Source: Austwickia sp. TVS 96-490-7B
GTDB lineage: Bacteria > Actinomycetota > Actinomycetes > Actinomycetales > Dermatophilaceae
Length of the DNA stretch: 64,000 nucleotides
Direction: 5' to 3'
Assembly: GCF_019331795.1 (NCBI RefSeq)
Contig: NZ_JAHPZL010000004.1
Coordinates: 301,870 to 365,869 of the forward strand
Positions 53,487-64,000 of this stretch are shown here, one piece after another. Position 1 is the first letter of the stretch. Every line of letters starts with the position of its first letter. The position numbers and the translations under genes were made by a program. The notes beneath the pieces were generated by a model that was not told the DNA's origin, did no database searches, and saw nothing but the letters and a program-made list of their open reading frames with translations.

Positions 53487-53519
53487 AGGACTACCCCTCC
53501 CACTCCGTCCACTCAACGT

Positions 53520-53561
53520 GGGCTCCGCTGACCTCCCGCAGCCCGGAGATCAGCGGAGCCC
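53520..53561 (+). terminator. Hairpin between the mutase and deoD
   Basis: GGGCTCCGCTGA (53520-53531) and TCAGCGGAGCCC (53550-53561) pair perfectly. It may terminate part of the transcripts or protect the upstream message, setting deoD expression apart. Confidence 0.7.
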
Positions 53562-53582
53562 CCATCTCTTCTTGGAGCGTTC

Positions 53583-54299
53583 ATGAGCACCGCCAGCACC
53601 CCCCACATCCAGCCCGGCGACGTCCCCATCGCCGAGCGCATCCTGTTGCCAGGTGACCCGTTGCGGGCCAAGTTCATCGCCGAGACCTACCTCGACGATG
53701 TGGCCTGCTTCAACACTGTTCGCAACATGCTCGGCTTCACCGGGACCTATCAGGGCATCCCGGTCTCGGTGATGGGCACCGGGATGGGCATCCCCTCGAT
53801 CTCCATCTACACCTACGAGCTGATCCACTTCTTCGGCGTAAAAACCCTGATCCGGGTCGGGTCTTGTGGCGCCATGCAGCCGCAGCTGGACTTGTACGAC
53901 GTGGTCATCGCACAAGGCTCCTCCACTGACTCGCAGTATCTGGCGCAGTTCAACCTGCCTGGCACCTTCGCTCCGCTCGCGTCGTACCGGCTGTTGGAAC
54001 GCGCCAAGCAGGCCGCTGACCGCGCCGAGCAACGCTGCCATGTCGGCAATGTGCTGTCCAGCGACGTCTTCTACAGCGCTGACACTGATGCACTGTCCCG
54101 CTGGGGCAAGATGGGCATCCTCGCAGTGGAGATGGAATCAGCTGGCCTCTATGCCAACGCCGCAGCCGCTGGTGTCGACGCACTGGGCATTTTCACAGTC
54201 AGCGACCACATCCTCACCCACGCGCAGACCACCCCGCAGGAACGCCAGACTGCGTTCACTGGCATGGTCGAGATCGCTCTGCAAACGGCAGTGTCCTGA
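53583..54299 (+). CDS. deoD: Purine-nucleoside phosphorylase, DeoD type
   Basis: A 238-residue hexameric-type phosphorylase. HIQPGDVPIAERILLPGDPLRAK is the family N-terminus. The phosphate-binding arginines lie in GDPLRAKF, FNTVRNM and LIRVGSCG. VEMESAGLYANAAAAGV holds the ribose-binding MES, and SDHILT the catalytic aspartate. It splits purine (deoxy)nucleosides to base and pentose-1-phosphate, feeding the mutase and aldolase upstream. A TTGGAGCG site precedes the ATG. Confidence 0.95.
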   Translation: MSTASTPHIQPGDVPIAERILLPGDPLRAKFIAETYLDDVACFNTVRNMLGFTGTYQGIPVSVMGTGMGIPSISIYTYELIHFFGVKTLIRVGSCGAMQPQLDLYDVVIAQGSSTDSQYLAQFNLPGTFAPLASYRLLERAKQAADRAEQRCHVGNVLSSDVFYSADTDALSRWGKMGILAVEMESAGLYANAAAAGVDALGIFTVSDHILTHAQTTPQERQTAFTGMVEIALQTAVS

Positions 54300-54305
54300 G
54301 CGTCC

Positions 54306-54348
54306 GAGAAAAGGGTGACGACCGAAAAGAGGGCGTCACCCTTTTCTC
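54306..54348 (+). terminator. Terminator of the deo genes
   Basis: GAGAAAAGGGTGACG and CGTCACCCTTTTCTC form a perfect 15-bp stem starting seven bases after the deoD stop. The right arm supplies a short T-tract. Confidence 0.85.
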
Positions 54349-54467
54349 TGGTGCCTCTTTCCTCCGACGGCGCCGCTCACCCCCTGGAATGTGATAGATG
54401 CGAGCAGAAATCAGCTCACCTCCAGCCACCTATGCTGCGCATTGACAATCATCGATTGATCCCAGCA

Positions 54468-55163
54468 TCATCGGGTGCGCTCAAACTCCAGCACTCGTGG
54501 GAACAGCACATTGTTTTCTTTGTGAATGTGTTCATGCACGTCAGATTCCATCGCCTCCAGCCGCTTCAGCATCGCCCGGCACGACGGACAGGCGTCGTCG
54601 GGGGCAGCGAAATCGCCGGTCGTGGCTCGGATCCTGCGGAGCAGGTCACCGGCGACATCATGCTCGCTGAGCATGTGGGTGATGGGACCGACAAGACTGC
54701 CAGGGAAGATCGGCTCCGCACCCGGAGTGGCCAGGGCGATGATCGACGGAAACAGAATGCGCTCTTCCTTGGCCAGGTGACTAGCCAAGTCAGTGGTGAG
54801 AGATTCATAGTCGGCGGCGACCTGAGCCAATTCGGGATGCCGTTCACTGTGGACACCAACAACCAGGTCGATCAACTCACCGAGGCTAGGCATTTCATCC
54901 CACAGATAACGGTGGTGGACATCAATGATGTGCCGGGCGAGTTGAGCGATGTCGAGTTCCTGCCAGGTCGGTGTTTCACCGGTGTGAGGCAGGTCAAGGC
55001 GGTCGACGAGTTCAGCCGGATCAATCCCCGCTTCCAGGCATGCCGTTTCAAGGGTGCGCTCGCCGTGGCAGCAGTAGTCGAGCCGATATTCCTGCAGGAT
55101 GCGACTACGTCGAGGGTCTTGGGTGACGAGGTCGCCGAGCGTGGCGGTGGGGTCGAGGGTCAT
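54468..55163 (-). CDS. Iron-sulfur cluster repair di-iron protein (RIC/ScdA/YtfE)
   Basis: 231 residues from ATG 55163. The ScdA_N domain has TLGDLVTQDPRRSRILQEY and LDYCCHGERTLETAC (cysteine pair near residues 30-31). The hemerythrin-like domain supplies metal-binding histidines in HIIDVHHRYLWDE, VVGVHSERHPEL, HLAKEERILFPS, HMLSEHDVAGD and HIHKENNVLFPRV, with Glu between. RIC proteins repair iron-sulfur clusters damaged by nitric oxide or peroxide. The gene overlaps the Rrf2 regulator gene by four bases. Confidence 0.92.
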   Translation of the reverse strand: MTLDPTATLGDLVTQDPRRSRILQEYRLDYCCHGERTLETACLEAGIDPAELVDRLDLPHTGETPTWQELDIAQLARHIIDVHHRYLWDEMPSLGELIDLVVGVHSERHPELAQVAADYESLTTDLASHLAKEERILFPSIIALATPGAEPIFPGSLVGPITHMLSEHDVAGDLLRRIRATTGDFAAPDDACPSCRAMLKRLEAMESDVHEHIHKENNVLFPRVLEFERTR

Positions 55164-55579
55164 GACTGGGCTCCCTTGCGTGGTGGTGAGGGTGGGACGG
55201 CGGGGGTGGCCGCCAGGTGGGAGGTGAGGGTGTCCCGAGCGGCGGACCAGGCGTGGTGGAGACGGCACTGCGTCCCGGCATCGCAGGGGTGGTTTTCGAC
55301 GATGCAGCGGCCCGTGGCGGTGGGTCCGTCCACGGCCTCGACGACGTCAAGGACACTGGCATGCGCGGCAGCGTTGGTGAGGGCATAGCCGCCGGTAGGC
55401 CCAGGCTCAGAACGCACCAGGCCCACTTTGACGAGGGGGCCAATGATCTGGGGCACGAATCCGACGGTGGTATCGAGGGCCGTGGCGAGGTCGCCAGCTT
55501 TGACGCGCCGACCTGGCGGTGCCAGACAACTCATGGCCCGCACCGCCAGCCCGGCTCGTCGCGTCACCTCAAGTCTCAT
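55160..55579 (-). CDS. Rrf2-family transcriptional regulator (NsrR-like)
   Basis: About 139 residues from ATG 55579 (a GTG two codons upstream is an alternative). The start MRLEVTRRAGLAVRAMSCLA is the family's first helix, VGFVPQIIGPLVKVGLVRSEPGPTGGYALT the recognition helix and wing. Three cysteines, in GRCIVENHPCDAGTQCRLH near residues 92-106, have the spacing expected for an iron-sulfur cluster. Co-transcription with RIC indicates a nitric-oxide or iron-sulfur sensor. Name kept generic because NsrR and RsrR-type proteins share the pattern. Confidence 0.88.
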   Translation of the reverse strand: MRLEVTRRAGLAVRAMSCLAPPGRRVKAGDLATALDTTVGFVPQIIGPLVKVGLVRSEPGPTGGYALTNAAAHASVLDVVEAVDGPTATGRCIVENHPCDAGTQCRLHHAWSAARDTLTSHLAATPAVPPSPPRKGAQS

Positions 55580-55591
55580 AGTCACAGACTA
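55579..55591 (-). promoter_or_regulatory. Palindrome at the Rrf2 regulator start
   Basis: TAGTC-ACA-GACTA is a 13-bp inverted repeat overlapping the start codon of the Rrf2 gene. It may be an autoregulatory site. It is short, so chance occurrence is possible. Confidence 0.35.
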
Positions 55592-55645
55592 AAGGTTTTG
55601 CGGCACGGCAGCGAGGAGTCACAAGCCGCCGTACCGACGCCACCC

Positions 55646-56302
55646 TCACATCAGGTGATCGCGCTCCGCGCCGATCGTCGTGGAATCTCCATGCCCGGTG
55701 TGCACCACCGTCTCCTCGGGGAGCACCATCAACCGTTCCTGAATGGACTGCACAATCAGCGGTTTGGACGAGAACGACCGCCCGGTCGCACCCGGGCCAC
55801 CAGCAAACAACGTGTCCCCGGTGAAGACCACCCCGAGCTCCGCCGCATGAAAACACAGGGCGCCTGGGGCATGCCCCGGGGTATGCAGGGCGCGCAGGTC
55901 AATCCCACCGATCGAGATCACCTGTCCATCTTCAAGATTCGCATCCCAGTCCAGACCGGGGTGGGTCAGCTCCCACAACGGCCGCTCAGCAGGATGCAAC
56001 CAGATCGGAGCCCCCGTCGCGGCGCGAAGCTGCGGCGCCACCCGCACGTGATCGTCGTGCGCATGCGTGCACACAATCGCCCGCAGCTCCCGGTCACCGA
56101 CCACCGATAAGATCGCCGCCACATCGTGGGGAGCATCTAACACCACACACTCCCGGTCGTCGCCGATCACCCACACGTTGTTGTCGACGTCGAAGGTTTC
56201 CCCGTCGAGGGTGAAGGTGCCCGAGGTCACCCCATGATCGATGGGTCCGGTACGTCCCGCCGCCGCACCGATCCCATCGCCGTACGGCGTGCTGGCGCTC
56301 AC
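55646..56302 (-). CDS. MBL-fold metallo-hydrolase paired with mscR
   Basis: A 218-residue metallo-beta-lactamase-fold enzyme. The metal motif is THAHDDHV (H-x-H-x-D-H), with His in LHTPGHAPG, Asp in FTGDTLF and His in VHTGHGD. This is the glyoxalase II-like branch. It overlaps mscR by four bases. The same pairing occurs in mycobacteria, where the hydrolase is thought to cleave the S-formylmycothiol product or a related thioester. The precise substrate is inferred. Confidence 0.85.
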   Translation of the reverse strand: MSASTPYGDGIGAAAGRTGPIDHGVTSGTFTLDGETFDVDNNVWVIGDDRECVVLDAPHDVAAILSVVGDRELRAIVCTHAHDDHVRVAPQLRAATGAPIWLHPAERPLWELTHPGLDWDANLEDGQVISIGGIDLRALHTPGHAPGALCFHAAELGVVFTGDTLFAGGPGATGRSFSSKPLIVQSIQERLMVLPEETVVHTGHGDSTTIGAERDHLM

Positions 56303-57387
56303 AGGACCACCACCGAACGCAGCACCTCACCGTGGTGCATCTTCGCGAACGCTGCTTCCACATCTCCCATACTGATCGTCTCGGTGACGAAAGCGTCCAA
56401 GTCCAGGCGCCCCTGACGATAAAGGTCGATCAACATCGGGAAATCCCGCTCCGGTAGGCAATCGCCGTACCAGCTGGACTTCAACGACCCACCCCGACCG
56501 AAGACGTCGATGAGCGGAATGTCCGGAACTGTCATTTCCGGAGTGGGGACCCCAACCAAAACCAATGTGCCCGCCAAGTCCCGGGCATAAAACGCCTGCT
56601 TCCAGGTCTCTGGGCGACCCACCGCGTCGATGACCACATCTGCGCCGAACCCGCCGGTGAGTTCCTGGACTCGTGCAACCAGGTCGACATTGGCGCTGTT
56701 CACCGTGTGCGTCGCGCCAAGATCTGAAGCCCACTGCAACTTTTTATCGTCCAGATCCACCGCGATGATCGTGGTGGCCCCCGCCAATGCGGCCCCCGCG
56801 ACCGCAGCGCATCCCACCCCACCACAGCCGATGACGGCCACCGACTGGCCGCGACGGACACCACCGGTGTTCATGGCCGCACCCAGACCGGCCATGACAC
56901 CACATCCGAGCAGACCCGCCGCTGCAGGCGCCGCAGCGGCATCCACTTTGGTGCATTGACCTGCTGCGACCAGGGTCTTTTCGATGAATGCACCGATCCC
57001 CAACGCCGGGGTGAGCTCAGTGCCATCAGTGAGCGTCATCTTTTGAGTGGCGTTATGGGTGGCAAAGCAATACCAGGGTTCGCCTCGTTTGCAGGCCCGA
57101 CAGCTGCCACATACGGCCCGCCAGTTCAACACGACATAGTCACCCGGGGCGACATCAGTGACATCGGGGCCCACCGCCTCGACCACACCGGCAGCCTCGT
57201 GACCGAGGAGGAAGGGAAACTCGTCGTTGATGCCGCCCTCGCGATAATGCAGATCGGTGTGGCAGACACCGCACGCCTGGATGGCCACGACGGCCTCTCC
57301 TGGCCCTGGATCCGGCACGATCACCTCGACGAGTTCGACCGGTGCGCCTTTGCTACGGGCGATGATGCCTTTGACGGTGCTGGGCAT
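56299..57387 (-). CDS. mscR: S-nitrosomycothiol reductase / mycothiol-dependent formaldehyde dehydrogenase
   Basis: A 362-residue zinc-dependent class III alcohol dehydrogenase from ATG 57387. Catalytic zinc ligands are Cys in [13 protein letters not shown], His in GHEAAG and a later Cys; the structural zinc site is [15 protein letters not shown]. The NAD motif is [20 protein letters not shown] followed by AVDLDDKKL. Length and blocks ([21 protein letters not shown]) fit MscR/AdhE2 of actinobacteria, which oxidises the formaldehyde-mycothiol adduct and reduces S-nitrosomycothiol. Mycothiol use places the organism in the actinobacteria. Confidence 0.9.
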   Translation of the reverse strand: MPSTVKGIIARSKGAPVELVEVIVPDPGPGEAVVAIQACGVCHTDLHYREGGINDEFPFLLGHEAAGVVEAVGPDVTDVAPGDYVVLNWRAVCGSCRACKRGEPWYCFATHNATQKMTLTDGTELTPALGIGAFIEKTLVAAGQCTKVDAAAAPAAAGLLGCGVMAGLGAAMNTGGVRRGQSVAVIGCGGVGCAAVAGAALAGATTIIAVDLDDKKLQWASDLGATHTVNSANVDLVARVQELTGGFGADVVIDAVGRPETWKQAFYARDLAGTLVLVGVPTPEMTVPDIPLIDVFGRGGSLKSSWYGDCLPERDFPMLIDLYRQGRLDLDAFVTETISMGDVEAAFAKMHHGEVLRSVVVL

Positions 57388-57529
57388 GCGGAGCTCCTTG
57401 TTCTGTCGCGGGGATACCACCCAGTCAACTTGCCTGGCAGGTTTTTTGCCAGAGATGACGCCTCTCAGGTGGTGTCACAGCAGGTCACCCTCCGCCGACT
57501 CTCTTTCCGCTGCGGCAACTCATGTGAGG

Positions 57530-57940
57530 ATGGACCCCGTGCCCGCGCCGCTGTTTGACCCCGTGGTCCACGAACCCACCCGAATGCGCCTGTGCGCTCT
57601 GCTGATCCCCAGCGATACCCGGGACTTTTCCTGGCTTCGCGACGAACTGCAGATCGCCGATTCGACGTTGAGCAAACACGTATCCGTGCTGCGCCGTGTC
57701 GGCTATGTCGAAACGACCCGCCGCCGTACTCACGGCCGCGACCGCATGCAGGTCGCTCTCACCGACATCGGACGCGCCGCATTCTGCGGACATGTCGCCG
57801 AGATTCAGCGCCTCGCTCGAGTGGTCCGCCGCGCCGAAGGTCACCGATCCCGTCGTACGGCGAACTCATCTGCCCTACCTTCAGTACCGGTCCCGCAGCC
57901 CGGCACGCCGAGCGCCTCCGTCGCCGCCCGGCGTGGGTGA
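57530..57940 (+). CDS. Winged-helix transcriptional regulator
   Basis: 136 residues from ATG 57530 (a GTG two codons earlier is possible; the longer open frame overlaps mscR on the other strand). The core is HEPTRMRLCALLIPSDTRDFSWLRDELQIADSTLSKHVSVLRRVGYVETTRRRTHGRDRMQVALTDIGRAAF, the same small winged-helix type as at 50422. A Pro/Ser/Arg-rich tail follows. It is divergent from mscR, with 142 bp between starts, and may control it. Confidence 0.8.
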   Translation: MDPVPAPLFDPVVHEPTRMRLCALLIPSDTRDFSWLRDELQIADSTLSKHVSVLRRVGYVETTRRRTHGRDRMQVALTDIGRAAFCGHVAEIQRLARVVRRAEGHRSRRTANSSALPSVPVPQPGTPSASVAARRG

Positions 57941-58005
57941 GGGAGACGGCGCGGAGGAGGTGCGTCCGGGGCGGGTGCGGGGATGGCTTGCCTGGTGATC
58001 CCCGG

Positions 58006-58491
58006 TCAGGCCTGGGCGAGCGCGGCTTCGATGTCGGCGCGAAGAGCTTCAGGCTTGGTGATCGGGGCGTAGCGGTCGATCACTTTGCCGTCGCGTCCGA
58101 CGAGGAATTTGGCGAAGTTCCACTTGATGCCGCCGGTGATGGTGCCGCGTTTTTGGGATTTGAGCCAGGCGTAGACGGGGTGGGTGTCGGGTCCGTTCAC
58201 TTTGACCTTGTCAAACATCTGGAAGCTGACGCCGTAGTTCTTGGTGCAGAACTCGCCGATCTCGTCGGCGTCTCCGGGTTCTTGGCCGGCGAACTGGTTG
58301 CAGGGGAAGCCGAGGATGGCGAGACCTTGTTCGGCGTACTCCTCGTGAAGTTGTTGCAGTCCTTCGAGTTGGGGGGTGAGTCCGCACTTGGAGGCGGTGT
58401 TGACGACGAGGACGACCTTGCCGGCATAGTCGGCGAGGGATTTTTCGGTGCCGTCGAGAGCGGTGGCGGTGAAGTCGTGAAGGGTGGACAT
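58006..58491 (-). CDS. Glutathione-peroxidase-family thiol peroxidase
   Basis: 161 residues from ATG 58491 with AAGGAGA upstream; the open frame to 58539 runs through the operator. The peroxidatic cysteine is Cys36 in NTASKCGLTPQ (Cys, not selenocysteine). The partner Gln lies in GFPCNQFAGQEP, which also has a cysteine suitable as resolving residue, and the Trp-Asn in GIKWNFAKF completes the site. Bacterial members with Cys usually use thioredoxin rather than glutathione. Organic peroxides are the expected substrates. The gene shares its operator type with DoxX. Confidence 0.92.
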   Translation of the reverse strand: MSTLHDFTATALDGTEKSLADYAGKVVLVVNTASKCGLTPQLEGLQQLHEEYAEQGLAILGFPCNQFAGQEPGDADEIGEFCTKNYGVSFQMFDKVKVNGPDTHPVYAWLKSQKRGTITGGIKWNFAKFLVGRDGKVIDRYAPITKPEALRADIEAALAQA

Positions 58492-58534
58492 GGTGCTCTC
58501 CTTGGGATATCTGATACGTCCGTTAAATATTTCA

Positions 58535-58555
58535 CACAATTAAGTTGTGCACAAT
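58535..58555. promoter_or_regulatory. Dyad operator upstream of the peroxidase gene
   Basis: Read on the minus strand the element is ATTGTGCACAAC then TTAATTGTG, matching 19 of 21 bases of the element at 46182-46202. TTGTGCACAA is a perfect 10-bp palindrome and CACAA-N5-TTGTG a second, overlapping one. It lies 44 bp upstream of the start codon. Confidence 0.7.
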
Positions 58556-58590
58556 ACTTAGGTGGGGCCCTTCCTGCTTCAGCCAGCAAC

Positions 58591-58633
58591 GACGAGGCCG
58601 GGACGGGGTCACGCACCCCCTCCCGGCCTCGTC
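58591..58633 (-). terminator. Terminator of the PLP-enzyme gene
   Basis: GACGAGGCCGGGA (58591-58603) and TCCCGGCCTCGTC (58621-58633) pair over 13 bp, extended by GGGG/CCCC inside. It is 16 bases beyond the stop of the leftward gene. Confidence 0.8.
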
Positions 58634-58649
58634 CGCACCTGAGATGAGC

Positions 58650-60170
<1,521 letters not shown>

Positions 60171-60301
60171 CGAGGTTCGCTCCTGCCTGCCGAGCCGCCG
60201 GGAATGGCGTCAGATTTATCTTTCCCCAAAGTATCCGCTCTTGTCAGCATACTTGCCGCAAAGTCCCGTAATGTGTCCGATACGTGGACTGTGCGGATGG
60301 G

Positions 60302-62583
<2,282 letters not shown>

Positions 62584-62719
62584 GTCGTCCTGGCGGCGTG
62601 GGGGTGGGTCTCACGTCGGTGTGGGTGCGCTTGCGGGGCTGCGTCGTCGCAGGGCTGCGTGGTGGCGCAGCGGGTGCTGTGGTGTCCTGTCGGCGTGGCC
62701 TGACTGAACCTAAGCGATC

Positions 62720-62740
62720 ACATGCATGATACATACATGT
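62720..62740. promoter_or_regulatory. Candidate MarR operator
   Basis: ACATGCATG and CATACATGT are near-perfect inverted arms around a 3-bp centre (16 of 21 positions symmetric). The AT-rich dyad lies in the gap between the MarR and LLM genes, in a place suited to MarR autoregulation. Confidence 0.45.
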
Positions 62741-62782
62741 AATTTCAGGTCGCGCGGACCCCCTCCCCCGCCGTATCGATGA

Positions 62783-63883
62783 TCAGTGGTGATCGTGCCG
62801 CCCGAAGAGGCGGAAACCGCCACGGTTTTCGTCGTGTCGGCCCTCGTCCCGGCTGGCATCGTGCCCGCTCGGGTGAGTCCCGACCCCGCGGAGTTCCGGG
62901 ATCACCGCTCGTTCAAAAAGGTCGACACCGCTGAGGTCGTACGCCGCTTCAGTGAACTGACACATCGCGTAGGTCAACCCGTTGGCACGCAGCGCGAAAA
63001 GCTCCTCGACGACCTGCTCCACCGGTCCCACCAAAGGTTGCCCAGTCAGCGCATGGACCTGCTCGGTGGCGAGATCGTGGGACAGCCCGGCACCCACCAG
63101 ATGGTCGTGATACCAGTCGAGACGGGACCGGACTTCTTCCTCATCCCGACCGATGACCACGTCGTATTCGGCGGCGCGGGTGATCTCATCGACATCTCGG
63201 CCGTCCTGGTGGCATCGATCGTCCAGGGATTCACCCCAGGCAGCGAACGCTTCCGGGGCAGTGGGCAGAATCACCGCGTCACCGTGGCGGACAGCCAGTT
63301 CCACCATCCGATCGTGATCGGCGACAAACCACATCGGTACGCCGGGCCCAGTCTGAGCGGCGGTGCCATCTTGCAATGGCACCGGCAACGTCATCGCCGC
63401 CCGTAGCGGTCCGCGGTCGATACGACCCTGTGTCCACGCCTGACGCAGCACTTCGATGCCTTCTTCGAGGGCGTCGACCCGTTCGTCGCTGCTCGGGAAT
63501 CCATGACCGTAGGCCCGCCATTCTGGTTCGTGGCCGTTGACACCGAAACCGAGGTCCAGCCGACCTTCGGAGATGACATCGACGGTGGCAATGGTCTTGG
63601 CGAGAGTCGCGGGGAATCGATGAGGCAGGCAGGTGCTGAGCACCCCCAGCCGGACTCGCCCGGTGACCGCGGCGAGCGCGGCGGTCACACTCCACGCCTC
63701 GTGGGTGGGGGCGGGTGCCGCCAGCGGTGCAGCGTGGAAGTGGTCATCGATCCACACTGCGGTCCAGTCGTCGCTGGAGTCGGCACGACGGGCCAAACCG
63801 GCCATCACTCCCCAATGCTGCTCAGGGTCGATCCCGAGCAGGTCCAGGCGGCGTCCTTGGGGGATGTGCAGGCCGAATCGCAT
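62783..63883 (-). CDS. LLM-class (F420-type) oxidoreductase
   Basis: A 366-residue luciferase-like (beta/alpha)8-barrel enzyme. MRFGLHIPQGRRLDLLGI and VWIDDHFHAAP are the start of the family; GRVRLGVLSTCLPHRFPATLAKTIATVDVISEGRLDLGFGVNGHEPE is the hallmark LLM block, and VPMWFVADHDRMVELAVRHGDAVILP lies in the second half. The branch is the actinobacterial group presumed to use coenzyme F420, although FMN use cannot be excluded. The C-terminal about 35 residues are His/Asp/Arg-rich and resemble a metal-binding tail. Confidence 0.85.
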   Translation of the reverse strand: MRFGLHIPQGRRLDLLGIDPEQHWGVMAGLARRADSSDDWTAVWIDDHFHAAPLAAPAPTHEAWSVTAALAAVTGRVRLGVLSTCLPHRFPATLAKTIATVDVISEGRLDLGFGVNGHEPEWRAYGHGFPSSDERVDALEEGIEVLRQAWTQGRIDRGPLRAAMTLPVPLQDGTAAQTGPGVPMWFVADHDRMVELAVRHGDAVILPTAPEAFAAWGESLDDRCHQDGRDVDEITRAAEYDVVIGRDEEEVRSRLDWYHDHLVGAGLSHDLATEQVHALTGQPLVGPVEQVVEELFALRANGLTYAMCQFTEAAYDLSGVDLFERAVIPELRGVGTHPSGHDASRDEGRHDENRGGFRLFGRHDHH

Positions 63884-64000
63884 CGCGGTCTCCTGGGTCG
63901 TCGTCGACTCCGTGGTATGGAGTCACGCTAGCGCCCACCAGGGACGATATGGGGTCCTAGGGCCTCATGACGTGGAGGCGCGACGCTCTCGGAGGGCACG

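Overview
The window is a GC-rich chromosomal segment of an actinobacterium. The support is a mycothiol-dependent S-nitrosomycothiol reductase/formaldehyde dehydrogenase with its metallo-hydrolase partner, a corynebacterial-style gluABCD glutamate uptake operon, an F420-type luciferase-like oxidoreductase, a Rv0909-type small protein, and a complete kdpFABC-kdpDE operon with a 28-residue KdpF. Gene content fits Micrococcales (Dermatophilaceae or a relative), but placement below phylum is a guess.

Layout. Positions 1-12400 hold housekeeping and peripheral metabolism: the end of a Memo-family gene, a chemoreceptor, dapA, a Cys/Met-metabolism PLP enzyme, a PH-domain membrane-protein pair, an acetyltransferase, an alpha/beta hydrolase, an aminotransferase and a protein with two LytR_C-like domains. 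An array of eight short GC-rich hairpin units (12972-13290) lies directly behind kdpE. The kdp potassium-uptake operon runs leftward from 21036 to 13309. Upstream of it are two AT-rich membrane-protein genes and an orphan KdpD-like sensor half. Next come an NfeD-flotillin pair, a dicarboxylate symporter, a Rv0909-type small protein, and a large Ser/Pro/Thr-rich protein with a multi-pass C-terminal domain.

Positions 31466-42300 form a genomic island. It carries a decaying class II lanthipeptide locus: an intact two-component system, a small ORF coupled to its kinase, a truncated transporter gene, an intact lanM, a lanF with an in-frame stop, intact lanE and lanG, and a GPP34-family gene. A second, degenerate copy of the two-component system follows in the same orientation. 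Transposase fragments (IS630-like and IS5-like) lie inside both ends. A short sequence resembling the 3' end and terminator of the gene left of the island recurs at its right edge. No lanthipeptide precursor gene was found.

Positions 42464-64000 return to core functions: oleate hydratase with a TetR regulator, an N-acetylglucosamine-kinase-type ATPase, DoxX, gluABCD, a deoxynucleoside-catabolism group (deoC, a phosphohexomutase-type enzyme, deoD), a nitric-oxide/formaldehyde defence group (RIC di-iron protein, Rrf2 regulator, mscR and metallo-hydrolase), a glutathione-peroxidase-family gene, a PLP enzyme, a DHA2-type drug exporter with MarR regulator, and an LLM oxidoreductase. DoxX and the peroxidase, 12 kb apart, share an almost identical 21-bp dyad element, which suggests one redox- or quinone-responsive regulator. 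Many gene ends carry perfect hairpins without a U-tract, as is usual in high-GC actinobacteria.
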